A stretch of DNA of 64,000 bases from Streptomyces shenzhenensis. Its GTDB lineage: Bacteria > Actinomycetota > Actinomycetes > Streptomycetales > Streptomycetaceae. Position 1 is the first letter of the stretch, and each line of letters opens with the position of its first letter. Shown piece by piece: positions 26,164 to 34,400 of the stretch. The position numbers and the translations under genes are program-made. The notes below the pieces were generated by a model, which saw only the letters and a program-made list of their open reading frames with translations, had not been told where the DNA came from and did not search any database. The stretch covers positions 248,001-312,000 of the forward strand of contig NZ_PENI01000001.1 in the NCBI RefSeq assembly GCF_003688995.1, in the 5' to 3' direction.

Positions 26164-27366
26164 TCAGGACTGGCTGATCATCCAGCGCTGCGCGCTCAGC
26201 TGCGTATCGCCGCACTTCGCCACCTGGAGCCTGGCGTCGTCTCCGGCGACCCTGCCGCCGGTCACCTCGATGCACAGGTTGCTCGCGACATTGCGGATCC
26301 AGTAGCCCTCCGGCCGCGGATCCAGCCACCAGAGCTGGTTGTCGGCGTTCGTACCGTCGCAGGAGAACTCGCTGATCACCGTCTCGGGTGACACGCTGCC
26401 GTTGTAGGGCAGGTCCAGGCACAGCCCGTCCTGACGGTTCTTGACGACGAACAGGCTCGCTCCCCCGGGCCCGCCGTCCGCGTCCGTCACCTGCAGGTCC
26501 CAGAGCTGGTTGTCCGTGTCGGTCGGCCGGCAGATGTACTGGTTCACCGGGCCGTCGTTCTGGCCCTTCCCGAAGTTGGGGAGGTCGGCGCACTTGCCGG
26601 TCGCGACGTTCTTCAGCAGCACATTGGTCCGGTGGGAGACGGCGTTGGCCAGTTGCCGGGCGGTGGGCGCGGCGGCCTTCTTCGCCTTCGCCTTCGCCGT
26701 CACTGTGGGCTTCGCGACGGGCGTCTCCTTGACGACGACCTGGGGTGCGGCCTTCACCTCGACGGCCGACGCCTTCGGCGAGGGGGACTTGGACGGGCTC
26801 GGCGAGGCCGAGGGCGACGGGGACTCGGCCGTGTAGTCGGCGGCCGGCTTGTCGTCGGACAGGCCGGGGTCGAGCGTCGTGCCGCCGACGGGCGCCGTGT
26901 TGACGACACGTTCGTCGTCGCCGCGCAGGCCGAGCACCAGGAAGGGTACGGAGATGAGGACGGCTCCCGCGATGGCGGCCGCGGCGAGCATGGGCCCGCG
27001 GGGCCGTCCCGGCGATTCCCCGGCCGTGCCGGGGTCACCGGGGCCGCCGTCGTGCCCGGCGAAGAGGACACCGGCCGCGGCCTCGGGTCCCGGTCCGTCG
27101 CCCGCGGCCTGCTGCTGTTGCCGCTCCGGTTGCTGCGCGGGGCCGGCGGGTGCCGGTTCCGCGGCGGCGGCCCCGGAGCGCCGTCCGAAGAGCCGCCTGG
27201 GGGCGGGCGTGGCGGATTCCGGTATCGGTACCGGGGCGGTCGGGTCGGGGGTGTGCGGTCCGAGGTCGGCGCCGGGGTCCTCGCCCGGCGGGGGCACGGG
27301 AACCGCACGGCGGACGGCGACGGGGGACGTCGTCTCGCCGGCCGGCGGTTCGTGCTGACGTGGCAT
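26164..27366 (-). CDS. Membrane-anchored ricin-type lectin domain protein
   Basis: The product is 400 residues. About 120 disordered Pro/Ala/Gln-rich cytoplasmic residues are followed by one membrane helix near 125-149 (AAAAIAGAVLISVPFLVLGL). An extracellular Ser/Pro/Lys-rich stalk (SPSPSASPSPSKSPSPKAS) leads to a C-terminal ricin beta-trefoil from about 242. Its repeats show the Q-x-W signature (NQLWDL, NQLWWLD, QRWMIS) and paired cysteines. Beta-trefoils of this type bind carbohydrate. The ATG at 27366 has AAGGAG 8 nt upstream; a GTG two codons earlier sits too close to it. It lies 46 bp downstream of the ART-like gene, so it may be in the same transcript as the type VII-linked genes. Confidence 0.85.
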   Translation of the reverse strand: MPRQHEPPAGETTSPVAVRRAVPVPPPGEDPGADLGPHTPDPTAPVPIPESATPAPRRLFGRRSGAAAAEPAPAGPAQQPERQQQQAAGDGPGPEAAAGVLFAGHDGGPGDPGTAGESPGRPRGPMLAAAAIAGAVLISVPFLVLGLRGDDERVVNTAPVGGTTLDPGLSDDKPAADYTAESPSPSASPSPSKSPSPKASAVEVKAAPQVVVKETPVAKPTVTAKAKAKKAAAPTARQLANAVSHRTNVLLKNVATGKCADLPNFGKGQNDGPVNQYICRPTDTDNQLWDLQVTDADGGPGGASLFVVKNRQDGLCLDLPYNGSVSPETVISEFSCDGTNADNQLWWLDPRPEGYWIRNVASNLCIEVTGGRVAGDDARLQVAKCGDTQLSAQRWMISQS

Positions 27367-27412
27367 GGACACTGCTCCTTGTCGATGAGTGGGGGGCTGG
27401 GCTGCGCTCTCG

Positions 27413-30400
27413 TCAGTGGTCGCCCGGGTCGCCGACGGGTCCGGCGCACCGGTCGGGCCAGTCGCCCGCGCCGGGTGCCGTACGGTCCGTCAGGGCATGC
27501 TCCAGGCGCGTGAGCGCGGTGTCGTCGGCATCCTCCGGGACGGGGGACACCGCCTGGGTGTCGGGCAGTTGGCGCAGCAGCACCAGGGGGGCCGCGCCGT
27601 CGGTCCGTACGTCGAGCACCTTGAAGGCGGTGCCCGGCGCGAACACGACCTCGTCGCCGCCGTCCAGCAGTTGCCGGACCCGGCGACCGGTGATCGACCA
27701 GATCGCGAAGCCCGCGCCCGCGATCCGGTCCTTCCCGGCCGGGTCGAGCGGCAGTCCGCTCAACGGCGCGGGATCCCGTAGCACATCACCGGGCCGCAGC
27801 TCGCCGAGGCCAGTCGCGCCGCCCGGGCCGCGCAGCACGGCCCCGCGGTGCGACGGCAGCCGCCCGAGCCCGGAGACCAGGCACCCGGCGTACGGCACCA
27901 GGCGCTGTTCCCCGGCGCGCAGCGAACGCGTCAACTCCGCGTGATCGAGGGGGCCTTCGCCGTCGCGGAGGTACATCCGCAGGGCGATCAGATCGATCCG
28001 GGCCGCTTCCATCTCCTCGCCCCGCAGCGCGGGCATGCCGGCCAGCGCCCGGTTCACCGCCGCGCTGTGCCGCTCCCACACCGGCTCCGCGAGCTTGCGG
28101 AAGGAGTTCCGCTCCGGAGTGGTGCTGCGGTGCCGCGGCGGCACCGGTACGGCGGGCAGCGGCCGGCCGGCGCCGGCCGGGGGCCGGGGCGCGGGAGCGG
28201 GGGCCGGGGCGACGCCGCCGTCGTCGGGCTTCCGCGGGGCTTCTGTCCGGGGCGCCTCCGTCCGCGGGACCTCGGTACGGGGTGCCTCGGACGGAGGCGC
28301 CCCGGTACGGAGTACTTCGGTCGCCGTCGGCGGGGACGGCGGCCGGGGCACCGCGCCGCCGGCGGTCGGCACGGGGCGCGCGGGGGCGACGGGCGGGGCG
28401 GGTGCGCCGGTGGCGACCGGCTCGGGGCGGGGCGTCCGCGGCGCGGGGAGCGGCCGGGACGCCAGCCCGGCGACCACGGACTCCGAGGTCACCGCCTCGG
28501 GGGACGGCTCGGCGACCGGTCTCGCGACGGGATTCACGACGGGTTCCACGACCGATGCCACCACCGGCTCGGACACCGACTCGGTGAGCGGACCGGCGGC
28601 CGGCTCGGACGCCGGCTGCGGGGTGGGCCCGCCGGATGACAACGTTCGCTCCACGGACCCGCCGTCCGGACCGCCCGCGGACACGGTGGCCGGGCGACCG
28701 GGGGCCGCCGGGCCCGGCCCGGTTCGGCCGGTCGCGGTGACGGGCACCCGGCTCGGCTTCGGCGGCTCGGGGAGACCGTCCGGGACGGGCACCGACGTGG
28801 CAACTGCCGCCGCGACACCCGGAACCGATCCGCCGTCACCGGCCGCCGCGGTCTCTCCGGCGCCACCGGCCGCCGTCGCCGGCAGCGGTACCGGCCGCGA
28901 ACCGACGCCCTGGACGGGGCCGTTCACAGGGCCGGTCACGGGGCTGCTCACCGCGCCGCCCGTCCGCGCGGCGGCCCCCTCGCGCCGTACCGGACGCGCG
29001 GTCCGTGACGCCGGCGCGAAGCGGATGACGCGCAGGGCGTGCTCGGCCGTCAGGATGCGCAGGGCGCGACCGCCGTCGGGCGCGAGGGCGTGCACGTCGA
29101 GCGTGGTGCGGGCGCGCAGATCGGGGGCGAGGCGGCCGAGGAAGCGGGACAGGACGGGCCAGAGGGAGGCGTCGAGACGGTCGCCGACGCGGCCGACCTC
29201 GATGACCGGACCCTCGATGCTCACCTGCCGGGTGTTCCGCGGCGGTGGGGTGCCGTCGCGGGGGCCCACCCACAGCCCGGCCCTGGTGATCACGGCCTGC
29301 CAGTCGTCGGAGAGACGGATCGTGCCGTCCTCCGCGCCCCCGAGGTCCGGCACGGGCGAGGTCCAGCGCAGCAGCCGGGGCGCGGGGGCGGGCGGCGGGC
29401 CGGGAGCCGGGCCCGCGTCCGGGTCAGGCGCCGGCTCCGGTGCCGGCTCCTCCGGAGGCAGGCACATCACCGCGTCCACGAAGGGCAGCCAGCGCGCCTC
29501 CCCGTCCGGCCCGATCAGCACGGACCGTACCCGGTACGTGCCCAGCGGGCCGTCGGCGGCGAAGAGCGGGAGACCGGTGGCGACTTCGACCTCGGCGTTC
29601 AGCAGGGCGGCCACCGACTGGCCGAGCGGCAGCAGGTCACGTCGCCCGCCGGGAACGAGCCGGACACCGGGGCGTACGGCGGCCGGGAGCGCGCCGAGGA
29701 GTTCGGCGACGTCGGTGGCGACGACGTCCTCGCCCCACGGCACGCCGACGATCACGGCGGGGCGTCTGGGGTCCACGGGTATGGCGTGGAACAGGTCGCC
29801 GGGCCGGGGCGCGGTGGCCTCGGCCGGACGGATCAGCAGACCGGCGGGGATCTGGTCCACCACGCAGCCGTCCGCCGTCCGGACCGGCGTGCGGCGCACC
29901 GCGGCCTGCCAGTCGGGCGCGGGGGCGCGCGGCCCGAGCACCTCGGGCTCCTGTCCGGGCGCGAACCGCCACCAGCCGGCGTCGCCGGGGGGTACGAACA
30001 CCGAGCCGCCGGGCACCACGAGCACCGGGCCGTCGGGGGCCTCGATCGTCAGGTCCCAGGACTCGGCGATCCGGCGGGCCAGGGCGGGCCGGGCCGGGCG
30101 GTCGTGTCCGGCGCCGGACATCACCAGGCGTACCGATCGGGTGCCGGTGTCCCGCAGGGAGTCGAGGGACTCGCTGAGCCGAGGCCAGAGGGCCGCTGCC
30201 GCCTCGCCGTCGGCGATGGCGACGATCGTGACGGTGCCGTCGTCCGCCGTGCGCAGGGCGCGGGCGAGGTCGGCGACGTCGGCCGGGAGCAGGGTGTCGT
30301 CGGTGGGCAGGCGGAGCAGCAGCAGGCCGTCATGGTCCTCGACCAGGACCCGCGGCCCTGCCCCGGGTCCCGGATCCTGCCCAGGTCCGGTGGCGGCGGA

Positions 30401-30469
30401 CCGCTCGCGCTCGGCGCGGGAGGCCGCGGCGGCACGGCGCCGGGCCAGACGGCCGTTCCAGCGGCTCAT
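27413..30469 (-). CDS. Large type VII-linked protein with C-terminal ADP-ribosyltransferase-like domain
   Basis: The product is 1018 residues with no signal peptide and no clear membrane helix. Residues about 30-470 are folded alpha/beta sequence. About 470-800 is a long Pro/Ala/Thr/Arg-rich linker with short repeats (RTEAPRTEAPR, PVVNPVARPVAEP). The C-terminal 200 residues look like an ADP-ribosyltransferase fold: HRGAVLRGP (candidate NAD-binding Arg), FAIWSITGRRV (candidate Ser) and DGGDEVVFAPGTAFKVL, where Glu aligns with the catalytic Glu of the E-x-E motif but the first Glu is Gly. Such R-S-E folds modify proteins using NAD. GGGAGG precedes the ATG at 30469. Its position beside the secretion locus suggests it is a substrate or accessory. 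No homologue name is certain. Confidence 0.7.
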   Translation of the reverse strand: MSRWNGRLARRRAAAASRAERERSAATGPGQDPGPGAGPRVLVEDHDGLLLLRLPTDDTLLPADVADLARALRTADDGTVTIVAIADGEAAAALWPRLSESLDSLRDTGTRSVRLVMSGAGHDRPARPALARRIAESWDLTIEAPDGPVLVVPGGSVFVPPGDAGWWRFAPGQEPEVLGPRAPAPDWQAAVRRTPVRTADGCVVDQIPAGLLIRPAEATAPRPGDLFHAIPVDPRRPAVIVGVPWGEDVVATDVAELLGALPAAVRPGVRLVPGGRRDLLPLGQSVAALLNAEVEVATGLPLFAADGPLGTYRVRSVLIGPDGEARWLPFVDAVMCLPPEEPAPEPAPDPDAGPAPGPPPAPAPRLLRWTSPVPDLGGAEDGTIRLSDDWQAVITRAGLWVGPRDGTPPPRNTRQVSIEGPVIEVGRVGDRLDASLWPVLSRFLGRLAPDLRARTTLDVHALAPDGGRALRILTAEHALRVIRFAPASRTARPVRREGAAARTGGAVSSPVTGPVNGPVQGVGSRPVPLPATAAGGAGETAAAGDGGSVPGVAAAVATSVPVPDGLPEPPKPSRVPVTATGRTGPGPAAPGRPATVSAGGPDGGSVERTLSSGGPTPQPASEPAAGPLTESVSEPVVASVVEPVVNPVARPVAEPSPEAVTSESVVAGLASRPLPAPRTPRPEPVATGAPAPPVAPARPVPTAGGAVPRPPSPPTATEVLRTGAPPSEAPRTEVPRTEAPRTEAPRKPDDGGVAPAPAPAPRPPAGAGRPLPAVPVPPRHRSTTPERNSFRKLAEPVWERHSAAVNRALAGMPALRGEEMEAARIDLIALRMYLRDGEGPLDHAELTRSLRAGEQRLVPYAGCLVSGLGRLPSHRGAVLRGPGGATGLGELRPGDVLRDPAPLSGLPLDPAGKDRIAGAGFAIWSITGRRVRQLLDGGDEVVFAPGTAFKVLDVRTDGAAPLVLLRQLPDTQAVSPVPEDADDTALTRLEHALTDRTAPGAGDWPDRCAGPVGDPGDH

Positions 30470-30665
30470 CCGATGTCCTCCCGCGGCGTACTCACGTCAC
30501 CCACCCGTACGCCTCTCCCCCACACACCTGACGTTCGTTCCAGTTGCACCGGCCACACGCCCGTTCCACGTACTCACGAAGCCCTCGACTCACTCAACTA
30601 ACTTTGAACCAACACTGGTTGCCAGCGACTCTCGAACCAGGTGAACGTCGGACGACATAGGATCA
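30470..30665. promoter_or_regulatory. Probable promoter region of the ART-like gene with AACCA/TGGTT dyad
   Basis: This 196-bp gap between two minus-strand genes has an AT-richer patch. AACCA-ACAC-TGGTT (30607-30620) is a perfect dyad and a further GAACCAG half-site lies at 30634-30640. This suits an operator for the downstream 1018-residue protein gene, with no identified regulator. Confidence 0.4.
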
Positions 30666-31412
30666 TCAGCTCCGTGTCGGCCGGTGCGGGACGTCGTCGG
30701 CTTCGGCCCCGGTCCCGCGTGCGATCGTCTCCGCCAGGGGTCCGAGTTCCAGGACCGCGCCCGCGGGGCTGGACGGGTTGACGTACAGCCGGTGTCCGGG
30801 CGGCAGTTGGGGCAGCAGGTCGTGCGTGGTCCGGCGCGCGAAGGCGAAGCCGCCGACGAGGCCGAGGTGGACGGTGGAACTGAAGACGGGGACCACGGGG
30901 GTGCCGTCCGCCGCGGTGGCGGTCACCGGCGATCCGTCGGGCAGCGTGAGCACGGCGAGTTCGGCCGCGGCCAGGGCGTCGGCCACGTCCTCGGGCGGTC
31001 CGTAGCCGGTGACGGCCAGCTGGAGGGCGGCGTCGACGGCGTCCGTGGGCTCCGGCCAGCCGAGGGCCTCCGGAGAGGGCCGGTAGACGTCGTTGTCCTC
31101 CCACTCCTCGATCTCCCCGCCCGGTCCGGAACGCCACCGGCCGGCCACGGCGAAGTCGGGCGGTACGCCCTCACCGTGCCAGCCCGGATCGACCGCGCTG
31201 ATCCAGTGGTCCGGGGCGAGCCGGGCGGCCTCGACGACCTCCTCGGGCGGCTCGGGCGGGGCGTCCCGGAAGGCCGGGCCGGTGCCGGCGTCGGCACGGG
31301 TGTCGGTACTGGTGTCGGTGCCGGTGCCAGCGTCAGGTGACGCGGGCGACGCGGTCGTGGGCTGAGGTGGCATGAGGTCGTCCAGGTGGTGGGAGGGTGG
31401 CGGGGGGATCAC
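30666..31412 (-). CDS. Type VII secretion system-associated protein with SseB-like domain
   Basis: The product is 248 residues. The first 50 are disordered (TGTDTSTDTRADAGTG). Then come a conserved acidic block with EDNDVYRPSPEALGWPEP and a C-terminal SseB-like domain: AELAVLTLPDGSPVT, VPVFSSTVHLGL, LPPGHRLYVNPSSPAG. Proteins of this type recur in Streptomyces type VII loci; their function is unknown, with chaperone or immunity roles possible. The GTG at 31412 overlaps the stop of the giant gene as GTGA, so the two are translationally coupled. The frame is open another 49 codons upstream but inside the giant gene, with no conserved features there. Confidence 0.8.
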   Translation of the reverse strand: MIPPPPSHHLDDLMPPQPTTASPASPDAGTGTDTSTDTRADAGTGPAFRDAPPEPPEEVVEAARLAPDHWISAVDPGWHGEGVPPDFAVAGRWRSGPGGEIEEWEDNDVYRPSPEALGWPEPTDAVDAALQLAVTGYGPPEDVADALAAAELAVLTLPDGSPVTATAADGTPVVPVFSSTVHLGLVGGFAFARRTTHDLLPQLPPGHRLYVNPSSPAGAVLELGPLAETIARGTGAEADDVPHRPTRS

Positions 31413-34400
31413 GGTAGGGCCGCCGATGGCTCGCCGGCCGGGGCGGGGTCGAAGTGCCGTACGCCACCGCCAGGTCCGACGATCGTGATACGGATGCCCA
31501 GCTCGGCCGCGGCCAGGGTGGCGGCGATCTCGGTGACGGTGGCACCGGCGTCGCCCCACGTGCGCAGCAGCCGGTACCGCTGGGCGAGCGAGAGGCTGAC
31601 CTCCCCGGGCGGCAGCCCTCCGGAGAGAGTGGCGTAGGCGAGCAGATCCCCGGTCAGTTCTACGCCGAGAGCGCCCAGTTCGTCCATGGTCAGCATGGGG
31701 CGCCCACCGGCCCAGTCGCCCGCGCCGAGGCGCGGGACGCGCTGCTCCGCGTCGGGTTCGGCGAGCCGGGACTCGACCCAGCGGTGCAGCGCGTCGGCGG
31801 GGTCCGGCCCCGAGAGCAGCGCGCCGAGGCCCGGCCCGTGCAGCCGGCTGGGCGCCCCGGTCCGCAGCGCGTCGGCCAGGGCTCCCGGCAACCAGTCGCC
31901 GTCACCGCCCGGCTGACGCAGCGTCAGCTCGGTGGCGTCCGGGTCCGGGGTCGACGGCTGCGGCGCCTGCCGGGCCTCGGCGGCGGGGCTCGGCAGGGGC
32001 GCGGAGGCGCGGGCGGTCGTCGAGGTGCCGCCGGACGTGAGGACCGGGGCCGCGGCCGGGCGCTTGAGCGGCCGCGGGCGGATGACGGACCAGTCCCCGT
32101 TCCTGCTGTACTCCGTGGTGGTCATCACGAGGTCTGTCACGCCCGTCGACGGGTTTTCCCGGAGATCCATCCGGCGCCGGGTCGCGACCACCGTGCGGCT
32201 GACGGCGTCCCGGCTCGCGAGAACCTTGCCGAGTCTCCTCGTGTCCGGACCGAGACCCACCGGGACGATGCGCGCCTCGCTGGGGGGCGTCGCCCTCAAG
32301 TCCGGGTCGTGGCGGATCAGTTCGGCGATCTCCTCGTACGGCACGGACCGGGCGGTTCCATCGGGCCACGGAATGGCGACCGTGTCCGGTTCGGTACCCG
32401 GAGTCAGGACCATGACGTACGGGGTGCCGCGATCGGCTCCCCCGGCCCACGGAGTGGGATAGTCCGGCTGCGTGCTGCCACCGGTCGGATCGACGACGGC
32501 ATACCGACCGGTGTCGATCCGGCCGGTGTGCGGGTGCGGCGACCAGTTCCGTCCCACGGCACGGTCGCCCGTGGCGAAGATGCGGGTGCTGTCGTCCAAC
32601 GCGCCGTGCCGTTGCAGGTCGTAGGCGGCGAGCGCGGTCGCGCTGTGGACATCACGGCCCACCGCCGCCGCCCCGGCCGCCGTCCACAGCAATGCCTCCC
32701 GATGCGCCGGATCACGCGGGTCCGCTCCCGCCGGCAGATGCAGCACCTGCCGGGTGAGGGCATCCGCGTCCGGGTGGTCGTCCACCGCCTCGACGGCCCG
32801 GACGGTGGCCCACAGCAGCTGCCGGCGATCAGCCTCGGTGACCGTCCGGTCGGGCGGGATGTCCAGCACCTGCCGGGCTCGCGCATCGAGGCCGCCGGTG
32901 GCCAGCAGCTCCCGTGCCCGGTCGACGGCCGGCAGGGAGACCAATTCCGACAGGGCTGCCGTGCCGTCGGCGTCCAGCGCGGCGCGCGCCGCCTGAAGCG
33001 TGGCACGCACCTCGGCCGGCTCCGGCGGCGTGGGCCGGGGGGTACCGGCCACGGGCCGCTGTCCGGTGTGCGCCCAGGTGACCCGCTCCAGCAATTCGAG
33101 GGTGAACCCGCTGTCACCCGCGTGGTCCGGGTCCCGCCGCCGCATGATCTCCAGGGCACCGAGTCCGCTCAGCGCCGTCCGGTAGGCATGGTGATCGTCC
33201 TCCACCTGGACGCCGAAGGTCTGCCGCAGTGCGCGTACCAGCCGCAGGGCGGTGTCCCGCCGCTCCTGCGCGTCGATCCGCAGGTCGCCGAGGCCGGCGG
33301 TCTCGGCGAGGGCGTCCAGACCGTCCTGGTCGGGCTCCGGCCGCACTTCCGTCCAGTCGGCCAGGGACCCCAGGGCGGACGTGTACACCCCCTGCCTGGC
33401 CACCCGGCCGTCGTTCCAGAAGACGTGCGTGCGGTTGGGCGAGAAGACGGTGCGCCGGGTCTCGTTGGCGATCTCCTGGGCGACGGACGGGGCCGCGAGA
33501 CGGTCGGCGGCGAAGGGGGTGGGGATGTCGAAGCCGACCCGCTCCCCGCTGGCGAGAGCGTCACCCCAGCACGCCATGAGCACGATCGGGACGTCCGGGG
33601 CGAGCCTGCGCAGGCTCCGTGTTCGGCGGAGATAACGGCCGGTCTCCCGGCCCCGTGTCCTGCGCGGTCCGGAGTCGGTACCGGTCAGCTGACTGGTGCC
33701 CGGCTCTCCGTGCACCCAGACGTACCAGGGCCTGCGCCCCCGCCACGGCACCGGACGGGGAGCGCCGACCGGCCTCTCGGTGACCGGGTCGATGGCATAC
33801 CACTCGCTGGACGACACCAGGTCCGCGATGCTTTCCTCGCGCAGCCACTGGTCGCCGTTGCCCATCAGGGCCCGGCCGGCCGGACGCCCGTCGAGGGGCA
33901 TGGTGACGCTCTTGATCTCGTCGGCGTGGACCGTGGTGCCGTCCGTCAGGTGCAGCTCCGCCGACACCTCCGGCCGACCGGTGTCGGCCCAGTCGTCCGG
34001 CTCGCTCACGACCCAGGTGCCCAGCGGCAGCTTGGCGTCCCGGTCGTCCAGCACGTTGATGCGACGGCGGGGGCGCTGCGGATCCTTGCCCAGCACGACC
34101 GTCCCGGTGTGCGCCCACACCGGCCGCCCGGCACGGAACGCGGCCCGGCGGGGCAGCTCCAGGCCCATGTCGGCGGCCTTCGGCGAGACCAGGACCACCG
34201 GAACTGCGGGGTCGGTGCGTGTCAGGACGGGATCCAGGGCGAGGAACTCGGCGAACACCTCCTGGGAGGTCCGCCACCGTCTGCCGTCGGGCAGCGCCAG
34301 CTCGACCTCCGTGTGGTCCCCGCCCGCGGTGGCGACCAGGTACGGGTCCGGTGTGCCGTTCGCCGCCCAGGGCCCGGGGTACGGCGTGCTGGTGAATTTC

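Noticed and set aside
31413..31559. 49-codon extension of the SseB-like protein
   Set aside because: Overlaps the giant gene, has Arg/His-rich composition and no conserved features; the GTGA overlap start is more likely.
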